From Hamadaea tsunoensis DSM 44101 (GTDB lineage Bacteria > Actinomycetota > Actinomycetes > Mycobacteriales > Micromonosporaceae), in assembly GCF_000428945.1 (NCBI RefSeq), contig NZ_AUAX01000043.1, positions 1-50,490 on the forward strand: a DNA stretch of 50,490 nt, given 5' to 3'. Below, piece by piece: positions 11,034 through 20,056 of the stretch (the stretch's first letter is position 1; every line of letters starts with the position of its first letter). A program made the position numbers and the translations under genes. The notes under the pieces are model-generated. The model did no database searches. It was given only the letters and a program-made list of their open reading frames with translations, and was not told where the DNA came from.

Positions 11034-12083
11034 TCAGGCCGGTTCGGCTTCGTGATCCAGACCTCGTGACGGGCGGCCCGGCGCCTCCGCCGGCCGACGC
11101 TCGCCGGTCTCCGGCTGATCGGAACGGATGTCGATCCGCCACCCCGTCAACCGCGCTGCCAGACGGGCATTCTGCCCCTCCCGGCCGATCGCCAACGACA
11201 GTACCTCACCCGGCACGGTGACCCGGGCCGCGCGGGACGCGAGATCGACGACCTCCACCTTGACGACCCGCGCCGGCGAGAGGGCGTTGCCCACGAACTC
11301 GGCCGGATCGTCGGACCAGTCGATGATGTCGATCTTCTCACCGTGCAGCTCGCTCATGACCGCGCGTACGCGCTGGCCCATCGGCCCGATGCAGGCCCCC
11401 TTGGCGTTGACGCCGGTGACCGTCGAGCGTACGGCGATCTTGGTGCGGTGGCCCGCCTCACGGGCGATGGCCGCGATCTCGACCGTGCCGTCGGCGATCT
11501 CCGGAACCTCGAGCGCGAACAGCTTCTTGACCAGCGCCGGGTGGGACCGCGACAGGGTCACCTGCGGGCCGCGCGGGCCCTTGACCACGTGCACGACCAC
11601 GCAGCGGATCCGCTCGCCGTGCCGGTACGCCTCCCCCGGCACCTGCTCGGACTGGGGCAGGACGGCCTCCAGCTTGCCGAGGTCGACCGAGACGATGCCC
11701 TTCTCCGAGCGCGTCTCGTGGGCCTGGATCACGCCGGTGACCAGGTCGCCGTCGCGGTTGACGTACTCACCGAAGTGCACCTCGTCGGTGGCCTCCCGCA
11801 GCCGCTGGAGGATCACCTGCTTGGCCGTCATCGTCGCGATGCGGCCGAAGTCATGGGGAGTGTCGTCCCACTCCCGGACGATGCCGCCGTCCTCGTCGAT
11901 CTCCTGGGCCAGCACGGTCGCGGCGCCGGTCTTGCGGTCGATCTCGACGCGCGCGTGCGACTCCGCCCCCTCGGTGTGCCGGTACGCCGTGAGCAGCGCC
12001 GACTCGATCGCAGCCAAGATCGTCTCGAACGGGATCTCGCGTTCCCTCTCCAGCGCGCGCAGCGCCGCCAGGTCGATGTTCAC
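11034..12083 (-). CDS. nusA: Transcription termination/antitermination factor NusA
   Basis: At 349 residues this is the short actinobacterial NusA. It has the N-terminal RNA-polymerase-binding domain ([18 protein letters not shown]), an S1 domain ([19 protein letters not shown]) and two KH domains ([14 protein letters not shown] and [16 protein letters not shown]). It modulates pausing, termination and rRNA antitermination. The ATG overlaps the rimP stop by four bases. The tail after the last KH domain is short and has no acidic repeat. Confidence 0.96.
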   Translation of the reverse strand: MNIDLAALRALEREREIPFETILAAIESALLTAYRHTEGAESHARVEIDRKTGAATVLAQEIDEDGGIVREWDDTPHDFGRIATMTAKQVILQRLREATDEVHFGEYVNRDGDLVTGVIQAHETRSEKGIVSVDLGKLEAVLPQSEQVPGEAYRHGERIRCVVVHVVKGPRGPQVTLSRSHPALVKKLFALEVPEIADGTVEIAAIAREAGHRTKIAVRSTVTGVNAKGACIGPMGQRVRAVMSELHGEKIDIIDWSDDPAEFVGNALSPARVVKVEVVDLASRAARVTVPGEVLSLAIGREGQNARLAARLTGWRIDIRSDQPETGERRPAEAPGRPSRGLDHEAEPA

Positions 12084-12838
12084 CGTTCCTCCACGTCTTC
12101 GTCCGCGTCTTCCTCGTCGTCCAACCCGTCGGCGTCTTCGTCGCCGGCGTCGTGCTCGTCGGCGCCGGTGTCGTCGCCGCCGATCTCTTCCAGGTCCTCG
12201 TCGGAGATCTCCTCCAGCCGGGAGAACTCGACCTGCACGTGCCCCGGGCCGAGCTCGGCCAGGTCCAATACGTGCCGCGTGGTCGACTTCTTCTCGGCGA
12301 CCTCCAGGGTGACCGTCTTCTCGTCGGCCGCAATCACCCGGCCGGTCACGGTCGTGCCACCGCTCGCCTTGGCCGGCGTCACGGTAGCGGAATTCTTACC
12401 AGCTTTGCCGGGTTTGGCGACACTCGGCAGGATCTGGGTGGTTTTCACGGTCACCAGCCGGCCGACCGCCCGGCGCCAGTGGCGCGCCAGCGTCAACGGC
12501 CGGTCGACGCCGGGCGAGCTGACTTCCAACTGGTACTCGCCCGGCACCAGCTCCTTGCCGGTCGCCTCCGCGTCGTCGAGCGCGTCGGCGATCAGCCGGG
12601 ACAGGTCGGCGATGGTGTCCAGGTTCACGCCGCCGTCGCCGTCGACCGTGACGCGCAACTGGTGGCGTCGGCCGATCTGGCGTACGGCAAGGTCTTCGAG
12701 GTCGTAGCCGGCCGCCTCGAGCAGCGGGGCCACCAGGTCGCCGACCCGCTCGCGGACCTCGGTCAGGCGGGCGGGGGACGTCCGTGCGATGACCGGGGCG
12801 GCAGTCGGGGCCGCGCTGCGACGGTTACGCTGAGCCAT
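12080..12838 (-). CDS. rimP: Ribosome maturation factor RimP
   Basis: The first gene of the operon encodes 252 residues. The N-terminal domain has the RimP motif [20 protein letters not shown] near residue 98, then an Sm-like domain that is widened by a ~20-residue Lys/Gly/Thr insertion ([20 protein letters not shown]). The last ~45 residues are almost wholly Asp/Glu. RimP is needed for 30S assembly. The family is usually 150-180 residues, so insertion and tail explain the extra length. The intergenic stretch 12839-13095 upstream must hold the operon promoter; I see a TATAC-containing patch near 12869 but no clear -35. Confidence 0.94.
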   Translation of the reverse strand: MAQRNRRSAAPTAAPVIARTSPARLTEVRERVGDLVAPLLEAAGYDLEDLAVRQIGRRHQLRVTVDGDGGVNLDTIADLSRLIADALDDAEATGKELVPGEYQLEVSSPGVDRPLTLARHWRRAVGRLVTVKTTQILPSVAKPGKAGKNSATVTPAKASGGTTVTGRVIAADEKTVTLEVAEKKSTTRHVLDLAELGPGHVQVEFSRLEEISDEDLEEIGGDDTGADEHDAGDEDADGLDDEEDADEDVEER

Positions 12839-13095
12839 ACGCAGACCCCTCTCGGTGATGATCGGATGTATACCGACTCTCCCCGCGGGTCGGACGACCC
12901 GCAGATAGGGCAGGCAACGGCTGGGCAGAGCCTAACGCGAGGTGACTACCGAGCGTGAATCGGCGCGCGGGCCATCCGCCGTACGCCTGCTCCGCGTACT
13001 GATCGCGGCATCTCCTCAGGATGATCATGGCATCCCGGGCATCGACGCGGACCCTAACTTCGTGATCGGCCGGTCCGTAGTGTTCACTGGTCAGG

Positions 13096-13551
13096 ATGCA
13101 GACGCCGAATCATCGCGCCGGACGCCCGCGGCGCGACCTGTTGCGGGGGCTGGCGGCGATCGGGGCGGCGGGTGTCCTCGCGGGATGCGACCTGCTGGGC
13201 GATCCCGAGCCGCCGGCACCCGACCCCCTGCTGGGCTTCCTCGGCCAGACGCGGGCGCTGCTCGCGGCGTACGAGGCGACGATCGCGGCCGTTCCCGATC
13301 TCGCGGGCCGGCTGCAACCGATCCGCGAGACGCACGCCGCCCATGTGACCGCGCTCACGGAGATCATCAAGCCGCCCTCCGGTACGCCGGTGCCGTCCTC
13401 GTCCACGCCGGCGACGCTGGCCGGGCTGAAGACCGCGGAGGCGGCCGCCCAGAAGAGCGCGTACGCGACCGCGCTGAGCGTCCCGGCCGGCCGGGCCACC
13501 CTGCTCGGAGAGATCGCGGCCGCCCGGTCGACCCACCTGGCGGTGCTGTAG
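13096..13551 (+). CDS. Predicted Tat-type lipoprotein, Rv2843-like position
   Basis: This 151-residue protein begins with a twin-arginine-like, hydrophobic leader ending in a lipobox (GRPRRDLLRGLAAIGAAG, then VLAGC). The mature part is Ala-rich and helical with no recognised domain. It is immediately followed (0 bp) by the ferritin-like gene, and both are divergent from rimP. Mycobacterium has the same pair, Rv2843-Rv2844, beside rimP. A role as extracytoplasmic partner of the ferritin-like protein is an inference. Confidence 0.8.
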   Translation: MQTPNHRAGRPRRDLLRGLAAIGAAGVLAGCDLLGDPEPPAPDPLLGFLGQTRALLAAYEATIAAVPDLAGRLQPIRETHAAHVTALTEIIKPPSGTPVPSSSTPATLAGLKTAEAAAQKSAYATALSVPAGRATLLGEIAAARSTHLAVL

Positions 13552-14022
13552 ATGACCTCCCCGTCCGGTTCCGCCGCGCCGAGTCCGGCCGCCGAACTCA
13601 CCGCCGCCGGCAAGGCCCGGCTGGCGACCGCGCTCACCTTGGAACACCAGGCGATCTACGGCTACGGGATCCTCGGGCCCTTCCTCAAGAGCGGCGAGAC
13701 GACCACGGCCCGCACCGTCGAGGCCGTCCACCGGGCCCGGCGCGACCGCCTCGACGACCTGCTCGGCGCGGACGCACCCGGCAGCGAAGCCGCGTACGCG
13801 CTGCCGGAACCGGTCGCGGACCGGGCCGGCGCCCTGAAACTGGCCGCCCTGCTCGAGGACGGCGTGACGACGGCGTACCGGGCGGCGCTGGCCGACACCG
13901 AGGGCGCGTACCGGAAGCTGGCCCTGGACGCGATGGTGGACGCGGCGAACCGGGCGACCGCCTGGCGCAAGGTCGCGGGCCAGACCCCGCTGACCCTGCC
14001 CTTCCCCGGCCGCCCCGCCTGA
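13552..14022 (+). CDS. Ferritin-like DUF4439 protein
   Basis: The 156-residue product matches the DUF4439 ferritin-like pattern: an ALTLEHQAIYGYGILGP helix near residue 24 with the conserved Glu-His, and a second helix ALLEDGVTTAYRAALADTEG near 100, followed by WRKVAG. Two more helices make a four-helix bundle. Glu/His residues could bind a di-metal centre, but not all classical ferritin ligands are apparent. The ATG directly follows the TAG of the lipoprotein gene. Confidence 0.85.
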   Translation: MTSPSGSAAPSPAAELTAAGKARLATALTLEHQAIYGYGILGPFLKSGETTTARTVEAVHRARRDRLDDLLGADAPGSEAAYALPEPVADRAGALKLAALLEDGVTTAYRAALADTEGAYRKLALDAMVDAANRATAWRKVAGQTPLTLPFPGRPA

Positions 14023-14052
14023 TCGAGCCCGCTCCACGACCCAAAACCCAAA

Positions 14053-14135
14053 CCAAGATCCCGTTTGGATCAGGTTTTCGCCCCGAATCTTGGCCCAAGA
14101 TTCGGGTGATTTCCCTGATCCAAACGGGATCTTGG
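14053..14135. repeat. Family B palindrome, copy 2
   Basis: Perfect 22-bp arms (CCAAGATCCCGTTTGGATCAGG at 14053-14074 paired with 14114-14135) surround an inner cgaatcttgg/ccaagattcg pair. It lies between two convergent genes, where it could act as a bidirectional terminator, though it has no T-tract. Confidence 0.92.
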
Positions 14136-14182
14136 CGTCGGAGCCGGGCTCCCGGTCGGGAGGGCTTCCGGTCAGGAGCTGG

Positions 14183-16825
14183 TCAGGAGCGGCGTTCGAT
14201 GGGTAGGCGGGAGCGGGTCAGCATGCCCGCGCCGAGCATCGCCACCAGCGGCACGACCAGCACGATCAGCAGCTGGGACCACGGCACCGCCAGCCCGAGC
14301 GGTGGCAGTGGCGGCCAGGCGTCCGCCCCGCTCGCCCGGTTGATCGCGGCGATCAGCGCGAACGCCGCCCCCACGCCCGCCGCCACGCCGAGCACCGTGC
14401 CCAGTCCGGCGATCACCCCCGACTGGCTGAGCGCCATGAGCCGGCGTACGCGTGGCGCAGCCCCCACGGCACCGAGCGTGGACAGGTCGGCGCGGCCGTC
14501 GGCAGCGGCCAGACCTGTCACGACGGCGGTGGCGGCCAGCGTGACCAGGGCCGACGCGACGGCCAGGATGATCAGCGTGATGTCGACGCTGTTGTCCGGG
14601 CCACCCTCCACGTACGCCCAGATCCCGTTGCCGTAGCCGTCCAGCACGGCCTGGAAGGCGTCCTGTTCGGCGGTGGTCGGCGTGCGCCGGGTGGCGATGA
14701 CGAGCACCGACGGCGTCGGCGTGAGGCCCAGGTCCGGCAGCAGCCGCGGCGAGATGATCGCCGGCATGCCGGTCGGCCCGCTGTGCAACGCGTACGCGGG
14801 GACCGTCTTGGTCTTCCCCTTGTCGCCGTTCGCGTTCTCCTGGGTCCCGTCGGCGTACTCGAGGATCGTGTGGCCGTTGCTGACGAACGCGGAGTCGCCG
14901 ACGACCACGCCGCCGTCGCGCAGCATCGCCCGGGCGGCTTCGAGGTCGGTCGGGTCGGCGCCGGTCAGGTCGTTCAGGCCGGTTCCATCGTCTACGTAGT
15001 AGCCCATGAAGCCGCCGGCCGAGTGCGTACCCGTGCACCGCTTATCGGCACGGGCCCGGTCGAGGTCGGCGGCCGGGGGCTTGTCGCTCCACGGGCAGAC
15101 GTTCTCGGGCGGCATCGTGAGGGTGATGTAGCAGGGGTTCTCGGGCTTGGCCTGGGGGCCGGCGCATTCGCCGAGGCTCGTGGTGATGAAGTGGTCGACC
15201 GGCATCGTCCCGGCGACCCGGCCCTTGAGGTCCGCGATCTCCGCGGCGCTCATCAGGTGCGGGTGCCCGACCCGGTCGTACTCGGTGAGCGTGACCGCGG
15301 CATAGCCCTCCGGCAGCGCCGCCCGGTAGTCGTCGACGTCGCGGGCGTGGCCGCTGGAGTAGTAGACGCCGATCATCACCGAACCCGCCACCACGGCCAT
15401 CACCGCCGAGATGGCCGGCGCCGCCGAGGACCGGTTGCGCGCCGTGTCCCGCAACGCGATCCGCGGCGCGAGCGGTAGCACGCGCCCGGCGCGGCCGAGC
15501 AGACCGATGATCGACGGCGTCAGGACGACCAGCGCCAGCTGCCCGAGCACCAGCCCGACCAGGATCACCGTCGCGTCGCTGCGCGCGGCCCCCGCCACCG
15601 TGATCACCGCGGCTCCGCCCAGCATGAGTACGCCGGTCGCCACCCACCGCTTGCGCGACCGCACGATCCCCCGGCGGCCGGCCAGCGCGGCGACGACGTT
15701 CTGCCGGGCGGCGTTGATCGCGGGGAAGAGCGCGGCCAGTACGCCGGTCACGGCGGCCAGCACGATGCCGGCGGCCAGCACCTCGGGGAAGAAGCGCAGC
15801 GCCCCGGACCGGCGGTGGACCAGCAGCGTCTCCATGAACGGGCGGGCGATCACCGCGAGCGGCGTACCGAGGACGACGCCCACGACCGAGCCGGCCAGAC
15901 CGAGCAGCAGCCCGTCGGCGAGCACGATCCGGCGCAGCTGCTTCGCGGTGCCGCCGTTGGCCGCGACGAGCGCGAGATCGCGCTGCCGCCGCCGGGCGCC
16001 GACGGCGAACGCCGGTCCGCACAGGAGGATCACCTCGAACGCGATCAGGCCGCAGACGATCACCGGCAGCTCGAAGTCGGATGCCGTCATCGACTCATCG
16101 GTGCTCTCGTCGTGCGACCACAGCAGGCCGTTGGCCTTGAGGTGATCGGCGACCTGCGGCGTGATGCCGCCCGGCACCTTGATCAGCCAGGAGCCGCCCG
16201 GTTCGGCCGGCAGCGCGCTCGGCGGGAACACGAGGGCCGCCGACAGGTCGTCCGGCAGCTCGACGACCTCGGTGACCTTGTAGGACTGGTCCGGGTCGAC
16301 CAGGCGTACGCTGCCGCCGATGTCGACGCCCAGCCGGGAGACGGCGTCCTCGGTGATCGCCACCTCGTCGGCGGCCTTCGGCGCGGTCCCGCGCAGCCGC
16401 GTCACGATGCCCTGCGTGACCGGGTCGTCGATCGGCAGGTAGTACGACGGCAGCCCGCCGATCCCCGTCGCCGTGTGTACGCGTACCTGCCCGCCGCCGG
16501 TCTGGACGCGGGCCACGGAGCTGCCCGCGGGCAGCACCTTGAGCAGGTCGGCGTCGGTCGCCACCGGCGGGGCCGGGCTGTCGGTGCCGTCCTCGTGCAG
16601 CGGCCCGGTGCTCGCCCAGTAGACGAGTCCGTCGGCGGTGCCGAGGTTGCGCGCGTTCTTCTCCGCGGCGGTGAGGTTGAAGGTGTCGTACGAGACCGCG
16701 ATGAACGCCAGCGCGAGCACCGGTGCGCCGATGAGGAGCATGACCAGCGCCGTACGGCCCTTGCTGCGGCGCATCTCGCGGAACGCCAGCTTGAGCGACA
16801 CCGTCCAGCTGCGGAGCCACATCAC
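14183..16825 (-). CDS. ABC transporter permease with two FtsX/MacB domains
   Basis: The 880-residue protein begins with a cytoplasmic-to-membrane segment (SLKLAFREMRRSKGRTALVML), a ~180-residue extracellular domain, and a first FtsX block of about four membrane helices near residues 250-420. A second FtsX block follows, with another external domain of ~200 residues (about 510-710) and a final FtsX motif (LSTLGAVGAAPRVRRLMALS). This is the layout of LolC/MacB-type permeases that export lipids, peptides or antibiotics. Its ATG overlaps the ATPase stop by four bases. Substrate unknown. Confidence 0.9.
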   Translation of the reverse strand: MMWLRSWTVSLKLAFREMRRSKGRTALVMLLIGAPVLALAFIAVSYDTFNLTAAEKNARNLGTADGLVYWASTGPLHEDGTDSPAPPVATDADLLKVLPAGSSVARVQTGGGQVRVHTATGIGGLPSYYLPIDDPVTQGIVTRLRGTAPKAADEVAITEDAVSRLGVDIGGSVRLVDPDQSYKVTEVVELPDDLSAALVFPPSALPAEPGGSWLIKVPGGITPQVADHLKANGLLWSHDESTDESMTASDFELPVIVCGLIAFEVILLCGPAFAVGARRRQRDLALVAANGGTAKQLRRIVLADGLLLGLAGSVVGVVLGTPLAVIARPFMETLLVHRRSGALRFFPEVLAAGIVLAAVTGVLAALFPAINAARQNVVAALAGRRGIVRSRKRWVATGVLMLGGAAVITVAGAARSDATVILVGLVLGQLALVVLTPSIIGLLGRAGRVLPLAPRIALRDTARNRSSAAPAISAVMAVVAGSVMIGVYYSSGHARDVDDYRAALPEGYAAVTLTEYDRVGHPHLMSAAEIADLKGRVAGTMPVDHFITTSLGECAGPQAKPENPCYITLTMPPENVCPWSDKPPAADLDRARADKRCTGTHSAGGFMGYYVDDGTGLNDLTGADPTDLEAARAMLRDGGVVVGDSAFVSNGHTILEYADGTQENANGDKGKTKTVPAYALHSGPTGMPAIISPRLLPDLGLTPTPSVLVIATRRTPTTAEQDAFQAVLDGYGNGIWAYVEGGPDNSVDITLIILAVASALVTLAATAVVTGLAAADGRADLSTLGAVGAAPRVRRLMALSQSGVIAGLGTVLGVAAGVGAAFALIAAINRASGADAWPPLPPLGLAVPWSQLLIVLVVPLVAMLGAGMLTRSRLPIERRS

Positions 16826-17538
16826 GACGAGACCTCCAGCAGCTGCTCGGCCGAGCCGATGCCGGTGGAGGTGTCCACGATGACGCCGTCGCGCAGGAAG
16901 ATCACGCGGTCGGCCCAGGCCGCGTGGCGGGCCTCGTGCGTCACCAGTACGCCGGCCGCCCCCGCGTCCACCTTGGCCCGCAGCAGCCGCAGGACCGCCT
17001 CGCCGGTCTGGGAGTCGAGGGCCCCCGTCGGCTCGTCGGCGAGCACCAGTCGCCGCTCGCCGACCAGGGCCCGGGCGATCGCCACCCGCTGCTGCTGACC
17101 GCCGGACATCTGGTCGGGGAAGCGCTCCGCGTACCCTTCGAGATCGACCTCGGCCAGCGCGGCCTCGGCCAGCGGGCGGGCCTTGCGGGGCGCCAGGCCG
17201 TCCAGTTCGAGGGGCAGCGCGATGTTCTCGGCGGCCGTGAGGCTCGCGAGCAGGTTCAGGTCCTGGAAGACGTAGCCGATCCGGCGGCGGCGCAGGCGGG
17301 CCAGGCCCGAGCGCGACAGCGAGCCGAGGACGGCGCCCTCGACGACGACCTCGCCGGTGCTCGGCGCGTCCAGGCCGCCGGCCAGGTTGAGCAGGGTGGA
17401 CTTGCCCGATCCCGACGGTCCCATGACCGCGACGAACTCCCCTGGTTCGACGCTGACCGAGACGCCGCGCAGGGCGTGCACCTCGGTGGCGCCCTGGCCG
17501 TGCCTACGGTGGACGTCGCGCAGTTCCAGCACGCTCAT
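16822..17538 (-). CDS. ABC exporter ATPase, LolD/MacB type
   Basis: The 238-residue ATPase has Walker A (GPSGSGKST, near residue 41), the Q-loop VFQDLNLL, the signature MSGGQQQRVAIARAL, Walker B LVLADEPTGALDS and the switch His in VTHEARHAAW. The EPTGALDS form is typical of the LolD/MacB/BceA group that pairs with FtsX permeases. It is coupled by ATGA overlaps to PadR upstream and the permease downstream, so all three form one operon. Confidence 0.94.
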   Translation of the reverse strand: MSVLELRDVHRRHGQGATEVHALRGVSVSVEPGEFVAVMGPSGSGKSTLLNLAGGLDAPSTGEVVVEGAVLGSLSRSGLARLRRRRIGYVFQDLNLLASLTAAENIALPLELDGLAPRKARPLAEAALAEVDLEGYAERFPDQMSGGQQQRVAIARALVGERRLVLADEPTGALDSQTGEAVLRLLRAKVDAGAAGVLVTHEARHAAWADRVIFLRDGVIVDTSTGIGSAEQLLEVSS

Positions 17539-18107
17539 CGCTTGCTCCCCGTGATCTCGTCGGCCGCCTGCGCCGCGGGCACGTCGCCCGCGGTCGCCGG
17601 CGGCACGTACCGCACCAGTGACGCCTCGCAGTGGTCGAGCCAGCGCAGCTCCGCCTCGGCCTGGAAGATGAGTGAATCGAGGACCAGCCGCCAGGGCAGT
17701 TCCGCGCCGTCCTTCTTCAGGCGCGTGTACTGCTGCAGGGTCCGCATCGTCGACGAGCGCTGCGTCTGCACGACCGACGCCACGTCCACGCCGGGCGTGG
17801 TGATCGCGAGCGCGAGTTTGATCGCCAGCTCGTCGCGCGGCCGGTCGGCGTGGGCGATGGGGGTGGCGAACCAGATCGCCAGCTCCGCCCGGCCGGCATC
17901 GGTGATCTCGTACGGGCGCTGCCCCCCGTCGTGTTCCGGCAGCGCGCGTACCAGGCCGTCGCGTTCGAGCCGGGTCAGCGTCGAGTAGACCTGGCCGATG
18001 TTGAGGGGCCAGGTGGCTCCGGTCTCCGTCTCGAAGGACGTCCGGAGTTGGTAGCCGTACATCTGCCCGCGCTCGAGAAGCGCCAGCAGACCGTGTCTGA
18101 TGGACAT
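17535..18107 (-). CDS. PadR-family repressor of the ABC exporter operon
   Basis: The 190-residue protein has the N-terminal PadR winged helix (ALLERGQMYGYQLRTSFE, then VYSTLTRLERDGLV) and a C-terminal Vir_act_alpha helical dimerisation domain ending in LRWLDHCEASLVRY. It is the first gene of the exporter operon. There is no Shine-Dalgarno before the ATG; promoter elements at 18116-18144 place the transcript start at or beside the ATG, so translation is probably leaderless. Confidence 0.9.
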   Translation of the reverse strand: MSIRHGLLALLERGQMYGYQLRTSFETETGATWPLNIGQVYSTLTRLERDGLVRALPEHDGGQRPYEITDAGRAELAIWFATPIAHADRPRDELAIKLALAITTPGVDVASVVQTQRSSTMRTLQQYTRLKKDGAELPWRLVLDSLIFQAEAELRWLDHCEASLVRYVPPATAGDVPAAQAADEITGSKR

Positions 18108-18109
18108 GA

Positions 18110-18144
18110 GTACTGAGTATGCATACCGAGTATGCTCGCCGCAA
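18110..18144 (-). promoter_or_regulatory. Leaderless promoter with PadR-type operator repeats
   Basis: Read on the minus strand, TTGCGG, 17 bases, CATACT and 8 bases lead straight to the ATG of padR. The same stretch contains GAGTATGCATAC followed by CGAGTATGC on the plus strand: a GTATGCATAC palindrome plus a repeated GAGTATGC. The operator covers the spacer and -10, as expected for autorepression. Confidence 0.6.
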
Positions 18145-18198
18145 CCAGGGGATTCCCTTAGGGGCGTACGCAGCGCGGACGCCCCCGGGAAGGAGGAA

Positions 18199-18570
18199 CT
18201 ACATCTGGAGGCCCTCCTCGATCGTCTTCAGCCGGTGCCGGGCGAGCGCCAGGTTGGCCCGCGACTTGATCAGCACCAGGTAGAGGAAGAGGCCCTGGGT
18301 GTTCCGGCTCGTCAGCGGCCGGATGATGTGGTACTGGCCGCCCAGGGTGATGAGGATGTCCTCGATCTGGTCCTTGAGCTTCAGCATCTCGATCGTGCGC
18401 AGCTTGGCCCGCACCACGTCCGTGTTGCCGGCGGCCGCCACGGTGAGGTCGAAGTCCTTGGTGCTGCCGAGCGTGCCGAGCGCCATGCCCGAGGTGTAGT
18501 CCACGAGCGCGACGCCGATGGCGCCGTCGATCTCCATGGCCTCCTTGAGCGAGCCTTCCATGTCGGTCAT
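18199..18570 (-). CDS. Roadblock/LC7 protein (copy 3 of cluster)
   Basis: The 123-residue single-domain protein fits the Roadblock/LC7 (MglB-like) fold: IDGAIGVALVDYTSGMALGTLG near residue 14, a five-strand sheet with LITLGGQYHIIRPL near 74 and a final long helix. Roadblock proteins dimerise and act on small Ras-like GTPases or scaffold signalling complexes. It is the last gene of a four-gene set and lies 31 bp after its upstream neighbour. Confidence 0.85.
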   Translation of the reverse strand: MTDMEGSLKEAMEIDGAIGVALVDYTSGMALGTLGSTKDFDLTVAAAGNTDVVRAKLRTIEMLKLKDQIEDILITLGGQYHIIRPLTSRNTQGLFLYLVLIKSRANLALARHRLKTIEEGLQM

Positions 18571-18601
18571 GCGGGTTCCTCCCCTGAAAGATGTACGGAC
18601 T

Positions 18602-18982
18602 TCACCCGAGGCCGGCGGACGCGAAGATCTCGCCCACCCGCTCGGCCACGGGACGTGCTTCGTGCTGGAGGCGCCCGACGTTCAGCTCGGGCCCTGCCAG
18701 GACGGTCATCAGCGCCGCGTCTCCGGCGGCGAACGAGGCCACGTAACCGGTCGCTGCGCGTACGACGGTCTCGCGGAAGGCACCCGAGCCGGCCGCCGCG
18801 GCGATCTGCTGGCTGAGCCCGAGGTGGGCGGCCGACATCGCGGCGAACGTCTCCGCCTGTACGCCGGGAGCGTCGTGGGTCACGAGCAGGCCGTCGACAC
18901 TCGCGACGACGACGCCCGCGACGTGGGGCAGGTTCTCGCGCAGTTTGCGGATCTCGGCGTACACCGCGTCTTCGATGCCCAC
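18602..18982 (-). CDS. Roadblock/LC7 protein (copy 2 of cluster)
   Basis: The 126-residue product starts at a GTG at 18982 preceded by GGGAGGAAC at good spacing; a longer frame upstream lacks this. It shows the Roadblock pattern (NLPHVAGVVVASVDGLLVTHDA near residue 16, MSAAHLGLSQQIAAAAG, then a final VGEIFASAGLG helix). It follows the PATAN/DUF4388-like gene by 44 bp. It differs markedly from the two other Roadblock proteins here, so the copies are old rather than recent duplications. Confidence 0.82.
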   Translation of the reverse strand: MGIEDAVYAEIRKLRENLPHVAGVVVASVDGLLVTHDAPGVQAETFAAMSAAHLGLSQQIAAAAGSGAFRETVVRAATGYVASFAAGDAALMTVLAGPELNVGRLQHEARPVAERVGEIFASAGLG

Positions 18983-19026
18983 GTACCTGTTCCTCCCTTT
19001 CCACCCGAGCCGCTGCAGGACAGGCC

Positions 19027-19989
19027 TCACCGCAGGGCCTCCAGCCCGTCGAGCAGGCGCAACAGGATGTCCGAGTCGTCGTACGCCGACCCGCCGGCCG
19101 GGGCGGGCGGGTACTCCTGCGTACCGGGGGCACGGCGGGGCAACGGGATGCGCGGCCCGACCGGATCGGCGGCCGCCGCCTCCGCCACCGGCTCGGCGGG
19201 CTCCGGCGGCTCAGGTTCCGGTGGTTCGGGTACGCGCCGCAGCGGAAACCCCGACGGCGGCACGGCGGCCCGGGCCCGGACGGTCGCCACCGAACCGGCG
19301 GCCGCGGAGCCGCCCGGCCGGCCCGGTTCGACCAGGCCCGACCGGGTCATCCGGCGGACTTCCAGCATCACCGTGAAGGTGTCGCGGCCGAGCAGGCGGG
19401 CGAGGTCGATCGGGCTGCGCCGGCGGTCGGCGTTGGCCACGATCTCCCACTGCAACGCGGACAGCGCCACCGTGCCGCCCGGCAGCCGCCGCTGGGGCAG
19501 CACCGCGGCGGTGTCGATGGCGGCGTCGGGCCAGGCGTCGGCGAGCAGCCGGCGGCGCCGGTCGACCTCCTGGCAGACCGGGCGCAGGTCGAGCGGGCGA
19601 CCGGCGCCCTGCTCCGGCCGCGCACCCGGTTCGAACCGCACCCCGGCGGCCAGGTCGAAGAGGAAGTGGGCGGCGTCGTAGAGCGACAGCAGGACGGTCG
19701 CCTCCCACTCCGCCCGGCTCAGCACGCCCGACGCGACCAGTTCGTCGCCGACCCGGCGCCCGGCGCGTACGGCGGCCCGCCAGGTGTCCGGCGCGATCCG
19801 GCCCGAGGCGGTCAGCAGCCGTTCCGGCGGCGAGGCGACCGGGCTCTCGGCGAACTCGACCCGTCCGTCCAAGATGTACACCGCGCCGCCCGGGGCGTCG
19901 AGTACGCGCAGCGCACCCGTCAGCCCCGCGGCGCACCACGGTTCGAGGGCATCGCGTACCAGGGGCGGTGTACGCGCTGAGGAAGACAC
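19027..19989 (-). CDS. DUF4388/PATAN-like protein with winged-helix segment
   Basis: The 320-residue protein begins with a PATAN/DUF4388-type domain (LTGALRVLDAPGGAVYILDG near residue 23, then RLLTASGRI and VGDELVASGVLSRAEW). Around residues 170-225 there is a winged-helix-like segment (LSALQWEIVANADRRRSPIDLARLLGRDT) and then a Pro/Glu-rich linker and a short acidic C-terminal helix (DDSDILLRLLDGLEALR). DUF4388 proteins often accompany Roadblock and receiver proteins. The helix could dock on a Roadblock dimer; that is inference. Confidence 0.72.
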   Translation of the reverse strand: MSSSARTPPLVRDALEPWCAAGLTGALRVLDAPGGAVYILDGRVEFAESPVASPPERLLTASGRIAPDTWRAAVRAGRRVGDELVASGVLSRAEWEATVLLSLYDAAHFLFDLAAGVRFEPGARPEQGAGRPLDLRPVCQEVDRRRRLLADAWPDAAIDTAAVLPQRRLPGGTVALSALQWEIVANADRRRSPIDLARLLGRDTFTVMLEVRRMTRSGLVEPGRPGGSAAAGSVATVRARAAVPPSGFPLRRVPEPPEPEPPEPAEPVAEAAAADPVGPRIPLPRRAPGTQEYPPAPAGGSAYDDSDILLRLLDGLEALR

Positions 19990-20056
19990 GCGGATGTACC
20001 TCTCGGCGTTCTCGGTCGGTCCCGGGGACGGCGGCCGGTCTCCCGGCCGGGATCGG

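Noticed and set aside
14183-15038. Second minus-strand frame (288 codons) overlapping the permease
   Set aside because: Arg-rich shadow frame; the FtsX permease frame continues through it with normal membrane segments.
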